A DNA stretch of 51,919 bases from Pseudoduganella guangdongensis (GTDB lineage: Bacteria; Pseudomonadota; Gammaproteobacteria; Burkholderiales; Burkholderiaceae_D): NCBI RefSeq assembly GCF_009857475.1, contig NZ_WWCJ01000030.1, forward strand, positions 1 through 51,919. Direction: 5' to 3'. Both the position numbers and the translations under genes were made by a program. Under the pieces are notes generated by a model. It did no database searches and was not told the DNA's origin. It was given only the letters and a program-made list of their open reading frames with translations. This document shows, piece by piece, positions 8,895 through 16,567 of this stretch. Numbering within the stretch: the stretch's first letter is position 1; every line of letters starts with the position of its first letter.

Positions 8895-9234
8895 AATTCC
8901 TGCTTCTCCCTCGTTTTCAAAAGTTCCTGCTGCCGAAATCGTGTCAAAAATGACTCTCGGCAATAAATACCGCACTCACGCGAGTGTAACAGGGGCAGCC
9001 CCCTCTGTTCAATCACTTAGACGAAGCCCTTTGGCCTGCCAAGTGTACTGTTGTATTTGCGGACAGTGTGAAGTACCCGCTGCAAGCCCCTGAAATAGCG
9101 GGTTTTTACGGGGATCCCGTAGGCGGCGCGACAGTTTCTTGACAATTATCAACTCTTTACGCCAGAACAATACCGTTAAACGGGGCTACAATGAAGGCAG
9201 GACCTGACTCTTTTAATAGTTAAAGGAGGCTGAG
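8895..9234. other. Divergent regulatory region between cheZ and the usp gene
   Basis: These 340 bases hold no gene that I can support. Visible features are the FNR-type site at 9139-9152, a TACAAT hexamer at 9187-9192 that could be a -10 for the rightward transcript, and a strong AAAGGAGG ribosome-binding site at 9222-9229. A modest hairpin at 9075-9103 followed by five T lies in the middle; no rightward gene precedes it. The cheZ promoter must lie in the left half but no convincing hexamer pair was found. Confidence 0.6.
9139..9152 (+). promoter_or_regulatory. FNR/ANR-type operator upstream of the universal stress gene
   Basis: The site reads TTGACAATTATCAA, matching nine of ten specified bases of TTGAT-N4-ATCAA. 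Its centre is 53.5 bases upstream of a start estimated from the TACAAT at 9187. If the weaker GTTAAA at 9175 is the -10, the centre is near -41.5, the classic activating position. The FNR-like protein encoded at 10558-11370 has the matching E-x-x-S-R recognition helix. Confidence 0.6.
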
Positions 9235-9702
9235 ATGTACCGGAAAATCCTGATTACGACTGACGGCTCGGCCGTTTCCAGCAAGACGGCCTGCGCCGGG
9301 GTGGAATTTGCCCAGCAACTCGGTGCCGAAGTGCTGGCCCTGTTCGTGGCACCGGAATACCAGTATCCGATCTACGTGGAAATCATCCCGCCCAGCTATC
9401 CCAGTGAGGAAGAATACCGGGCGGCGATGCAGCGTGCCGGCAACGAACACGTGCAGTCCATCCTCGAGTCCTGCGCCCGCAAAGGGGTGCGGGCCGAAGG
9501 CATGACCGCCTTTGCCGAAAGTGCCGCGCTGAAGATCGTCGATGTCGCCGGCCAGTGCGGCTGCGACCTGATCTTCATCGGCTCGCACGGGCGCAGCGGC
9601 TGGGGCCAACTGCTGCTGGGCAGCGTGACCAACAAGGTGCTGTCGCATGCCAAGATCCCGGTGCTGGTGCACCGGCTGATCAAAGACCCACGCCCGGCGT
9701 AA
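9235..9702 (+). CDS. Universal stress protein, UspA family, ATP-binding type
   Basis: This 155-residue single-domain cytoplasmic stress protein opens MYRKILITTDGS, the usual first strand and nucleotide loop. The ATP-binding motif G-2x-G-9x-G-S is intact (G116, G119, G129, S130 in GSHGRSGWGQLLLGS), so it should bind ATP. A consensus ribosome-binding site lies six bases before the ATG. It sits behind an FNR-type box and ahead of a NarL-type regulator and a Crp/Fnr regulator. That setting resembles the oxygen- or redox-regulated usp genes of other proteobacteria, but the inducing signal here is inferred. Confidence 0.93.
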   Translation: MYRKILITTDGSAVSSKTACAGVEFAQQLGAEVLALFVAPEYQYPIYVEIIPPSYPSEEEYRAAMQRAGNEHVQSILESCARKGVRAEGMTAFAESAALKIVDVAGQCGCDLIFIGSHGRSGWGQLLLGSVTNKVLSHAKIPVLVHRLIKDPRPA

Positions 9703-9777
9703 CGCGCCCGGCGTCACCACCCGTGCCAGCCTGGCTGGCGCGGGGTGCCTAGTATCGTTAACAGTTTTTGAGGAACT

Positions 9778-10422
9778 ATGATTCGAATTGTCATTGCAGA
9801 CGACCACACCATCATGCGCGAAGGACTCAAGCGCATTCTCGACGGGGCCCCTGACATCGACATCGTAGGCGAAGCCATCGACGGCTTCGAAGTCCTCGCC
9901 CACATCCGCAACGGCGGCTTCGACCTGCTCCTGCTCGACTTGTCGATGCCAGGGCGCAGCGGCGTCGACCTGATCCGCCAGATCCGCAGCGAATCGCCCA
10001 AGCTGGCCATCCTCATCCTCACCATGCACGAGGAAGAGCAGTATGCCGTGCGCGCCATCCGCGCCGGCGCCCAGGGCTACCTGACCAAGGAAAGCGCCGG
10101 CACCCAGCTGGTGGGCGCGATCCGCAAAGTCGCCTCCGGCCGGCCCTATATTTCCACCGAAGTGGCCGAGCAACTGGCGCTGAACATCATGCAGCCGGTG
10201 GAAACCCTGCTGCACAAACAGCTGTCGGACCGCGAATTCGAAGTGTTTTCTTTGCTAGTGTCGGGAAAATCCATCACGGAAATCGCCAACGGCTTGCACC
10301 TGAGCGTGAAAACCGTCAGCACCCACAAGACCCGCATCATGCAAAAGATGGGCATGGCCTCGCTCTCGGAAATGGTGCAGTACGCTGTGGCGCACAAGCT
10401 GCTGACCCCTTTCAAGGCTTGA
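9778..10422 (+). CDS. NarL/FixJ-family two-component response regulator
   Basis: The 214-residue DNA-binding response regulator has a receiver domain (about 1-120) with acidic pocket D8/D9 and phospho-acceptor D54 in LLLDLSMPGRSG. A LuxR-type helix-turn-helix follows (about 148-210: LSDREFEVFSLLVSGKSI, then HLSVKTVSTHKTRIMQKM). No sensor kinase is adjacent, so its partner must be elsewhere. It starts 75 bases after the usp gene on the same strand, a gap containing a GC-rich dyad near 9715-9745, so co-transcription is possible but not certain. Confidence 0.92.
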   Translation: MIRIVIADDHTIMREGLKRILDGAPDIDIVGEAIDGFEVLAHIRNGGFDLLLLDLSMPGRSGVDLIRQIRSESPKLAILILTMHEEEQYAVRAIRAGAQGYLTKESAGTQLVGAIRKVASGRPYISTEVAEQLALNIMQPVETLLHKQLSDREFEVFSLLVSGKSITEIANGLHLSVKTVSTHKTRIMQKMGMASLSEMVQYAVAHKLLTPFKA

Positions 10423-10557
10423 TTAGCAATATTAATGTTAGGATAATTCCTACCCCTCCCCGCAGCCCTCCTACGGCCAATTCAGCAACGGCTGATATTT
10501 TTCCCGCAAACACGTTGGCATACTGAAACCATTCCGTTTGGGAACCAGGAGAACAGC

Positions 10558-11370
10558 ATGCTCTCGACGCAACCCGTGTCCCATGAGGCCGGCCGCCAGC
10601 GGCAAGGCCGTTTGTGGTCCAACCTGAAGGAGGTGTGCGATTTACTGCACCTGCCGCCGATCTCGATCAATTCGGAAGAGCTGCTGTTCCAGCACGTGCA
10701 GTTCAAGACCGGGCAGCGCGTGCACACCATCGGCCAGCCCTTCGACATGCTGTACGTGGTCAACTCGGGCTTCCTGAAAACCGTGCTGATCGACGAGTTC
10801 GGCAACGAGCAGGTGCTGGCCTTCCCGATGAAGGGCGACCTGATGGGGGTGGATGGCATCCACAACAAGACGTATTCGTCGGAAGCGGTGGCGCTGTCGG
10901 ACTGCGACCTGGTGCTGCTGCCGTTCAAGAAGCTGACCACCCTGGGCCGCACCCACGTGGAGCTGGAGAACATGATGTACGGCGTGATGAGCCGCGAGCT
11001 GGTGCGCGAGCAAGCCATGATCGGTATGCTGGGCGCCCTGAGCGCGGAGGCGCGCGTGGCGCGCTTCCTGGTCACGCTGTCGGACCGCTTCTCGCAGATG
11101 GGTTACTCGAGCAAGCTGTTCAACCTGCGCATGACGCGCCACGAAATTGGCAGCTACCTCGGCCTGACCCTGGAAACCGTCAGCCGCACCCTGTCGGCTT
11201 TTAATGAAATTGGTCTGATCAGCGTGGACCAGCGCACCATCGGCATCAAGGATGTGGACGCGCTGAAATCGCTACGCCGCCTGCCCCCGTCGCGCACGCG
11301 CAGCAAGCTGCCGGCGCGCGCCAAGGCGGCCGCCGCAGAGGCCCAAGTGCCGCTGTTGGCGACCCTGTAA
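10558..11370 (+). CDS. Crp/Fnr-family transcription regulator without FNR iron-sulfur cysteines
   Basis: The 270-residue protein has a cyclic-nucleotide-binding-fold sensor domain (about 40-150), a dimerisation helix and a winged helix with recognition helix LGLTLETVSRTLSAF (E206, S209, R210). The E-x-x-S-R pattern is the FNR type that reads TTGAT half-sites. Only two Cys are present (C27, C116), so the four-Cys [4Fe-4S] sensor of true FNR is absent. The trigger could be another ligand or heme, or the protein could act like FixK/Dnr-type members. The C-terminal 30 residues are a basic/Ala-rich extension. It is followed by a strong terminator. It may act on the box at 9139-9152. Confidence 0.9.
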   Translation: MLSTQPVSHEAGRQRQGRLWSNLKEVCDLLHLPPISINSEELLFQHVQFKTGQRVHTIGQPFDMLYVVNSGFLKTVLIDEFGNEQVLAFPMKGDLMGVDGIHNKTYSSEAVALSDCDLVLLPFKKLTTLGRTHVELENMMYGVMSRELVREQAMIGMLGALSAEARVARFLVTLSDRFSQMGYSSKLFNLRMTRHEIGSYLGLTLETVSRTLSAFNEIGLISVDQRTIGIKDVDALKSLRRLPPSRTRSKLPARAKAAAAEAQVPLLATL

Positions 11371-11392
11371 AGAGTACTACTCACCCAGCTTT

Positions 11393-11419
11393 GGCCCGCT
11401 TCGGCGGGCCTTTTTTTTT
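11393..11419 (+). terminator. Rho-independent terminator after the Crp/Fnr gene
   Basis: A seven-base GC stem (11393-11399 with 11404-11410) has a TTCG tetraloop and nine T residues. It ends 49 bases past the regulator stop codon and separates it from the hemP promoter. Confidence 0.93.
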
Positions 11420-11444
11420 GTTACTACTAATACGATTAATTTAT

Positions 11445-11473
11445 TTGACAAGCATCAACGGCGTGCGCATAAT
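11445..11473 (+). promoter_or_regulatory. Sigma-70 promoter of the hemP operon
   Basis: A consensus TTGACA (11445-11450) is followed after exactly 17 bases by CATAAT (11468-11473). Transcription should start near 11480, inside the adjoining Fur box, giving a leader of about 30 bases before hemP. Confidence 0.85.
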
Positions 11474-11492
11474 GCAAATGCGAATCATTCTT
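11474..11492 (+). promoter_or_regulatory. Fur box over the hemP transcription start
   Basis: The 19 bases match the Fur consensus (GATAATGATAATCATTATC) at 13 positions, with an intact AATCATT core at 11483-11489. The site directly abuts the -10 hexamer and covers the expected start, the classic place for iron-dependent repression. Confidence 0.8.
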
Positions 11493-11509
11493 ATTAAGGA
11501 AAAAGAACA

Positions 11510-11725
11510 ATGCATACCTCGCCCGCCACTGCTGCCAAACCAGCCGCCGCCGTTGTCCCTGCTCCTGCTCCTGCCCCCGCCGCCGCGCCGCAAGCCGGCC
11601 CAGCGCTGCGCCGTTTCACCACCGCCGGCCTGATGCAAGACCAGCGTGAAGTCGAAATCGAACATGCCGGCCGCATTTACCGTCTTCGCATCACGCAGTT
11701 GAACAAGCTCATCCTGACTGCCTGA
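11510..11725 (+). CDS. hemP: Hemin uptake protein HemP
   Basis: HemP is a small cytoplasmic protein tied to heme uptake; in some alphaproteobacteria the homologue HmuP activates heme-receptor expression. This copy has 71 residues. The N-terminal 35 are an Ala/Pro-rich low-complexity extension. The C-terminal half holds the family core with REVEIEHAGRIYRLRITQ and the ending KLILT. AAGGA lies ten bases before the ATG. It is the first gene behind a Fur-controlled promoter and heads an apparent three-gene operon. No heme receptor or heme ABC transporter is adjacent, which is unusual for hemP. Confidence 0.9.
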   Translation: MHTSPATAAKPAAAVVPAPAPAPAAAPQAGPALRRFTTAGLMQDQREVEIEHAGRIYRLRITQLNKLILTA

Positions 11726-11798
11726 CGCTTACCCTCCCCAATCGCCAGCCAGCCGTGACCTGCGGCAAGCCAGCCACCCCGAACTCTTGGAGTGATTC

Positions 11799-12131
11799 AT
11801 GGCTATCGACCGCAACGACCCGATCTTCCAGACCCAGCCTGCCGCCGCGCACCACCCGGAACTGATGCTGTCCGCCGTGCTGCACCTGATGTCGCACTAC
11901 ACCGCCAATGCCGCAACGGACGGTGGCTGCATCAAGCTCGCGTCCGTCATCGAACGCCATTTGAAAGCCCTGTCCGCCCTGCCGGAACTGGCGCCGGTGC
12001 TGCGTGCCACCTGCCAGCAGCTGTGCGAGCAATGGGCTGCCGTGGTCGAACAAGCCCGTCCTCCGCAAGAACGCGCCAGCTTCCTGGCACGCCTGATCGG
12101 GCGCCCGCGCCCCACCCAGCTCGCCATCTGA
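11799..12131 (+). CDS. Hypothetical protein in the Fur-regulated hemP operon
   Basis: I do not recognise this 110-residue protein. It has no signal peptide or membrane segment and looks all-helical. It has two Cys (in GGCIKLAS and RATCQQLCEQW, the latter containing a C-x-x-x-C pair) and a His-rich start (AAAHHPELM, HLMSHYT). A GGAGTG ribosome-binding site precedes the ATG. It lies 73 bases after hemP and seven before the DUF2325 gene, so it is probably part of an iron-responsive operon. A role in heme or iron handling is inference from context only. Confidence 0.75.
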   Translation: MAIDRNDPIFQTQPAAAHHPELMLSAVLHLMSHYTANAATDGGCIKLASVIERHLKALSALPELAPVLRATCQQLCEQWAAVVEQARPPQERASFLARLIGRPRPTQLAI

Positions 12132-12138
12132 GGTCGCC

Positions 12139-13404
12139 ATGTGTGACAAGCACCAGGCCGCGCCCAGCCCGGCCGCCGAACCGGCGCGCCGCCGCCGCAT
12201 CTGGGACCTGCCCCACACCTGCCACTGTCCGCTGGTCGGCGTCGGCCTGCCGCTGGGCGTGCTGCGCAAGATCGTCACCAAGGCCGTCGGCGGCAAGGTG
12301 CTGGCTGACGACTATGAAGTTCACGTGGGCGCAGTCAGCGAATGCGGCCACCGCAACAAGCTGTCGGAAGCCGTGCAAAAGGAGCTGGAACGCCGCTACG
12401 CCGTGGTGATCCAGCGCTTCCGTAGCGCGCGCGACGCCGCCGCGCTGGAAACGCTGTGGGTGGCCGCCGTTGCCAGCGGCGACGTGCCCGGCCCCTTCTG
12501 GGCCGGCCTCAGCCACCCGCACTGCACCCTGGAACTGCAGGAACGCATGTGCCGCGACCTGCACATGATCCAGCACCAGGCCGGCGCCGCCACGCGCGCC
12601 GACATCAGCCGCCTGCACGAGTTAGAGCAAGCCAACGCGGCGCAGGAACGCGAACTGGCGCGCCTGCAGCAGCGCAGCACGGCCTGGCAGGTCGAGCGCC
12701 ACGCCGAACAGGAGCAGCACGCCTCGGCCCTGATGTTGCTGCGCGCCCAACTGGTCGGGCGCGACAGCGTGATCGCCTCCCAGCGCCAGCAGCTGGAAGA
12801 GCTGCACGCCACCATCCCCGGGCTGGCCACGCGCGAACGGCTGGCACGCCAGCTGGCCGACACCGAACAACGCGTGCATGAACTGCGCGCCGAAGCCGCC
12901 GCCGCGCGCCAGGCCCGCCTGGAAGCTGTCGAAGCCCGCGCCGCGCTGGAACGCCAGCTGGCCGAAGCACGCAGCGCCCTGGCCGCCGCCGAAGCGCGCG
13001 CCGCAACGCAACCATCGCTCGCCACTCAGGCAGCCGCCATCGCCGCAACGGGCGGGCCGGCTGTCCTGGCGGGCACCACGGCGCAGCGCATCACCCTGCA
13101 CGGCCTGTTGGCCGAGCGCGTACTGTGCGTCGGCGGCCGCGCCGGCAGCGTCGCCGGCTACCGCGCCGTGATTGAAGAAACCGGCGCCGAGTTCCTGCAC
13201 CACGACGGCGGCCTGGAAGACAATGTGGCGCGCCTGGAGAGCAGCATGGCCGCCGCCGACCTGGTGATCTGCCAGACCGCCTGTATCAGCCACAGCGCCT
13301 ACTGGCGCGTCAAAGACTTCTGCAAGCGCCACCAGAAGCGCTGCATCTTCGTAGACAACCCCAGCGTCACCACCCTGCAAAGAGAAATTCGGGCTCAGGT
13401 CTAA
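12139..13404 (+). CDS. DUF2325 domain protein with His/Cys-rich N-terminus and coiled coil
   Basis: This 421-residue protein appears cytoplasmic. The N-terminal region (20-150) is rich in potential metal or heme ligands: HTCHC (26-30), ECGH (68-71), SHPHC (125-129), and MCRDLHMIQH (137-146). A long Ala/Arg/Glu coiled coil spans about 155-290. The C-terminal domain (about 327-410) matches DUF2325 as I know it: VLCVGGRAGSVAGYR, then DLVICQTACISHSAYWRVK and CIFVDNPSV. Function is unknown in the literature I know. It follows hemP and a small unknown gene behind one Fur box. The last codons and stop lie inside the left arm of a long inverted repeat, so the C-terminus may have been altered by that element. 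Confidence 0.85.
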   Translation: MCDKHQAAPSPAAEPARRRRIWDLPHTCHCPLVGVGLPLGVLRKIVTKAVGGKVLADDYEVHVGAVSECGHRNKLSEAVQKELERRYAVVIQRFRSARDAAALETLWVAAVASGDVPGPFWAGLSHPHCTLELQERMCRDLHMIQHQAGAATRADISRLHELEQANAAQERELARLQQRSTAWQVERHAEQEQHASALMLLRAQLVGRDSVIASQRQQLEELHATIPGLATRERLARQLADTEQRVHELRAEAAAARQARLEAVEARAALERQLAEARSALAAAEARAATQPSLATQAAAIAATGGPAVLAGTTAQRITLHGLLAERVLCVGGRAGSVAGYRAVIEETGAEFLHHDGGLEDNVARLESSMAAADLVICQTACISHSAYWRVKDFCKRHQKRCIFVDNPSVTTLQREIRAQV

Positions 13405-13507
13405 AAAAAATGGGGACGGAAAAAAAATGGGGACGTACCCTATTTTTCGCTGCGCGAAAAATAGGGTACGTCCCCATTTTTTCCGTCCCCATTTTTTGAC
13501 CTGACCC
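13391..13507. repeat. Long nested inverted repeat (REP-like palindromic element)
   Basis: The two arms (about 13391-13450 and 13454-13507) are almost perfect complements around a three-base loop (TGC at 13451-13453), apart from A/T-run length differences. Each arm holds two copies of a TGGGGACG unit; the inner part is GGGGACGTACCCTATTTT. The outermost bases (GGTC...GACC) match as well. This GGGGACGTACCC/TGGGGACGG type recurs in many proteobacterial genomes as an intergenic palindrome; an association with REP-type transposases is possible but none is present here. The left arm overlaps the end of the DUF2325 gene. As RNA it would form a very long hairpin. Confidence 0.85.
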
Positions 13508-13514
13508 CGAAACA

Positions 13515-13550
13515 AAAAAGCCCCGAACGCTTGCGCGCTCGGGGCTTTTT
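13515..13550. terminator. Bidirectional terminator between the DUF2325 gene and the TonB receptor gene
   Basis: A perfect twelve-base stem (13515-13526 with 13539-13550) has A5 on one side and T5 on the other, so it works for both converging transcripts. It lies 20 bases past the receptor stop codon. Confidence 0.88.
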
Positions 13551-13569
13551 GCTACTGGCGGAACTTAGC

Positions 13570-16323
13570 TTAGAAGCTGTAGTTGCCGGTCAGGTAGAAG
13601 GTGCGGCCCATTGGGTCTGCGTAGCGTGGGTCGAAGCCAACCTGGTGGCCGGACGATGCACGCAGCGAGAACGGTGGGTTGCGGTCGGCGATGTTCTTCA
13701 CGCCGGCGCGCAGCAGCAGCTGCTTGTTGAACTTCCACTTGCCCTGCCAGTCGAAGGTCAGGTGCGAAGGCACTTCGATACGGAAGGTTTCCAGTGCGTT
13801 GGTCGCGGTGTTGCGGCTGGTTGCTTCTGCATCGGTGTAACCGTTGCGGTAGTGGGCGACCAGGCTGTTCGAGAACGCGCCGGTGTCCAGCGTGGTGGAC
13901 AGGCGGACGATGTGTCGGAATGCCACTTGGTTATCGACGCCGAAGTAGTTGATGCTGCTCAGCCACTTGTCGGGGACGGTGCCCACCTCGAGCTTCTCGG
14001 ACTTCAGCATATAGGTGCCGTTCAAGGTGGTGGTCAGGTTACCGAACGAGAACTTGTGGCGGTAGGTGGTTTCCCAGTCCACGCCGCGGTTCAGGACCTG
14101 GCCGATGTTGATCGACTGGGTCTTCTTGGCCCAGTAGGTCTGGCCGTTACCTGGATCCACGAAAGTGGTGAACAGGTTGCGGTATTTCTCAAACTGCGTG
14201 AAGATCTGCTCTTCACTCACGCTGTCAACCGCATCAGTCATCTTCACGTTCCACAGGTCAGCCTGCACCGAGAAGCTGTTGGTTGGTTCGAAACGGAAGC
14301 CCACGGTGTATTGCTTCGACTTCTCTGGCTTCAGGTCTTCGTTACCACCGGACACTACGTTGTACTGACGGGTACCGACCTGGCAATAGTCCGGGTTTTC
14401 AGCCTTCAGGTTTGGCGGGCAAGCCCACGACTTGGAAGTGAAGCCGGCCGATACCAGCGGCTGGCCGATGGCCAGCATGGATGGGGCCTTGAAGCCGGTG
14501 CCGTAGGAACCGCGTGCCAGGAACGACGGGACTGGCTGCCAGCGTGCCGAGACTTTATAGGTGCCGGACGATTCCTTGCTGCCCATGTCACGCTTCGCCA
14601 GCGCGTTCTTGACGGCTTCGAAGGTGTCGCGACGCACTGCAGCGGTCACTTCCAGGGACTTCACAACCGGTGCCACCATCTCGGCGAATACGCCGTAGTT
14701 GTTCCGCTCCAGGTCATAAGCTGGCGATGCGCTGAAGCCAAAGATATCGCTGGCGGTGGCGCGTGGGGTCTGCACGTAGTGGTAGTTGCGGTAGTCGCCG
14801 CCAACTGCCACGCTGGCGGCGCCAGCCGGCAGCTGCATCACTTCGCGCGAAGCGCGTGCATCGATGCCCTTCATGGTGGTCGATGCGTCGCGGATGGAAC
14901 CCTTGTACACGGAGTTGGCGATCAACTGCTTGGTTGCATCCGCTTGCGCGCCGATGCCCAGGAATGGGTCGAACAGGTTCTTGGCCAGCATGTCGCGGAA
15001 CTCGGCGTTCTTCACGTAGCCGCCCACGTAGCGCTCATCGATGGCATTCTCGGACCAGGTCAGGCCGGTGCCGAAGTTCCACGCGCCAATTTCGCCTTCC
15101 GCACCCACCACAAAGTTCTTGGAGGTGGTGATGGTCTGGCTGTCGCGGGTGCCCCAGTCGTAGGTACGGTAGCTGGCGGTCACGGATTTAACGTCAGCAT
15201 CCTGCGCGCTGGTCAGGTATGGACGTACGTAGGTGTTGTACAGCGGCGAACCTTTGGCGATCGACACGGATGCGGTGTTAGGCGCGATACGTGCGGTCAG
15301 GTCAAGGCGCGAGTAAGCTCCTTCAACGAAAACGTTCAGCTTGTCGTTGACCTTGACGGTCGCCTTACCGAACAGGCTGTCACGGGTGTTTTCAGGCACG
15401 ATTTCAATGGTCTGCACGAAGTCGAAGCCGCAGTTCTGAACCAGCGCGGTATTGCTCAGCGCCAGTTGGTTCATTGGCGCGCACTTACCGTTCTTCTTCT
15501 CGTATGGATTGAAGCCGATTGGTTCGCTACCCTTGGTGTTGAAGGTGGCGGACACGTTGGCCGGAATGGTTGCCGCGCTGGTGCGGTCGTAAACGTAGTT
15601 CTTGCCGTTCCAGCCGAATGGGATATACGCGGTATCAGCGAAGTCGCGGTCCAGCGCGCGCAGTTGCTTGTGGTCGTCGCGGCGGTAGGACAACAGAACG
15701 TTGTAGCCGTTTTCGTCCAGGTCGCCCTGGCCGTAAGTGAGGCTGAAGTTGTGGTTCTTGCCGGCGCTCGATTCGCCTGGGCGAGCCATATGAGCTTCGA
15801 CATTCAGACCCTGGTAGTTTTTCTTCAGGATGAAGTTGATGACGCCGCCAATGGCGTCGGAACCGTACAGGGCGGACGCGCCATCGGTCAGGATCTCAAT
15901 GGTTTCAACCGCGCTCATCGGGATGGCGTTCAGGTTGATGGTCGAGCCGGAACCTTGCGGAGCAATACGGCGGCCGTTCAGCAACACCAGGGTGTACGCT
16001 TCGCCGATGTTGTGGATCGAGGCCGAAACGTTACCGCCGGAGTTGGAGCCGGCGGCGGTCGCGGCAATGGAGAAACCTTGCATCGCTGGCAGCGCCTGAA
16101 CCAGATCGGCCACCGAGGTCGCGCCAGTCTTAGCGATTTGCTCCGAGGTCAGGCGCTGCACTGGCAGTGCGCCTTCTACATTGATACGCTTAATTGCGGA
16201 ACCGGTGATCTCAACGCGCTGCAGCGGCGCATCTTGTGCGGCGGCAGCGCCAGCGGCGACGAGCGCGATTGCAGACAGTGCCAGACGTACAGAGCGCACG
16301 CCGATCTTTTCTTGGAATACCAT
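13570..16323 (-). CDS. TonB-dependent outer-membrane receptor (large, substrate unknown)
   Basis: The 917-residue protein begins with a signal peptide (to about AAAAQDAP). A TonB-box-like QRVEITGSAIKR follows, then a plug domain (about 50-165) with TLVLLNGRRIAP, ILTDGASALYGSDAIGG and VINFIL. A large beta-barrel ends in Phe (YLTGNYSF). The plug style (V-x-I-T-G-S, LVLLNGRR) is that of receptors for carbohydrates, peptides or other large nutrients rather than classic siderophores, and no Fur box was found upstream. An AAGGAG ribosome-binding site lies eight bases before the ATG at 16323. It shares strand with the flavodoxin-reductase operon but is separated by 244 bases; co-transcription is unlikely. 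Confidence 0.92.
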   Translation of the reverse strand: MVFQEKIGVRSVRLALSAIALVAAGAAAAQDAPLQRVEITGSAIKRINVEGALPVQRLTSEQIAKTGATSVADLVQALPAMQGFSIAATAAGSNSGGNVSASIHNIGEAYTLVLLNGRRIAPQGSGSTINLNAIPMSAVETIEILTDGASALYGSDAIGGVINFILKKNYQGLNVEAHMARPGESSAGKNHNFSLTYGQGDLDENGYNVLLSYRRDDHKQLRALDRDFADTAYIPFGWNGKNYVYDRTSAATIPANVSATFNTKGSEPIGFNPYEKKNGKCAPMNQLALSNTALVQNCGFDFVQTIEIVPENTRDSLFGKATVKVNDKLNVFVEGAYSRLDLTARIAPNTASVSIAKGSPLYNTYVRPYLTSAQDADVKSVTASYRTYDWGTRDSQTITTSKNFVVGAEGEIGAWNFGTGLTWSENAIDERYVGGYVKNAEFRDMLAKNLFDPFLGIGAQADATKQLIANSVYKGSIRDASTTMKGIDARASREVMQLPAGAASVAVGGDYRNYHYVQTPRATASDIFGFSASPAYDLERNNYGVFAEMVAPVVKSLEVTAAVRRDTFEAVKNALAKRDMGSKESSGTYKVSARWQPVPSFLARGSYGTGFKAPSMLAIGQPLVSAGFTSKSWACPPNLKAENPDYCQVGTRQYNVVSGGNEDLKPEKSKQYTVGFRFEPTNSFSVQADLWNVKMTDAVDSVSEEQIFTQFEKYRNLFTTFVDPGNGQTYWAKKTQSINIGQVLNRGVDWETTYRHKFSFGNLTTTLNGTYMLKSEKLEVGTVPDKWLSSINYFGVDNQVAFRHIVRLSTTLDTGAFSNSLVAHYRNGYTDAEATSRNTATNALETFRIEVPSHLTFDWQGKWKFNKQLLLRAGVKNIADRNPPFSLRASSGHQVGFDPRYADPMGRTFYLTGNYSF

Positions 16324-16567
16324 TCATTACTCCTTTGGTTACGAGAAAAATCCCAATGAGCAAAAACGGTACTTAAACTCTTGCCCATCGATCGCGGATT
16401 ATGCGGGGAGTAATCTTTGACGGGCTTCGAGAAATTGTCATTTCGATGTCACAATTGATATTCAGTCTAAATATCAAGAGATAGTTTGAACGGCACCCGG
16501 TGCGACCAAATTTCATTTGACCAAAAAACAGGCAGCTGTAGTTTCAACGCAACAGTGGTACTTTCAT

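Noticed and set aside
9075..9103. Hairpin followed by five T in the cheZ-usp spacer, as a terminator
   Set aside because: The stem is only seven bases with a fifteen-base loop, and no rightward gene precedes it that would need a terminator.
9139..9144. TTGACA as a -35 hexamer of the usp promoter
   Set aside because: No -10-like hexamer occurs 16-18 bases downstream; the bases fit better as the left half of the FNR-type palindrome.
11521..11610. Pro/Ala-rich stretch at the start of hemP as a sign of wrong frame
   Set aside because: The same frame continues directly into the conserved HemP core, has a suitable ribosome-binding site and the correct distance from the mapped promoter, so it is accepted as a low-complexity N-terminal extension.
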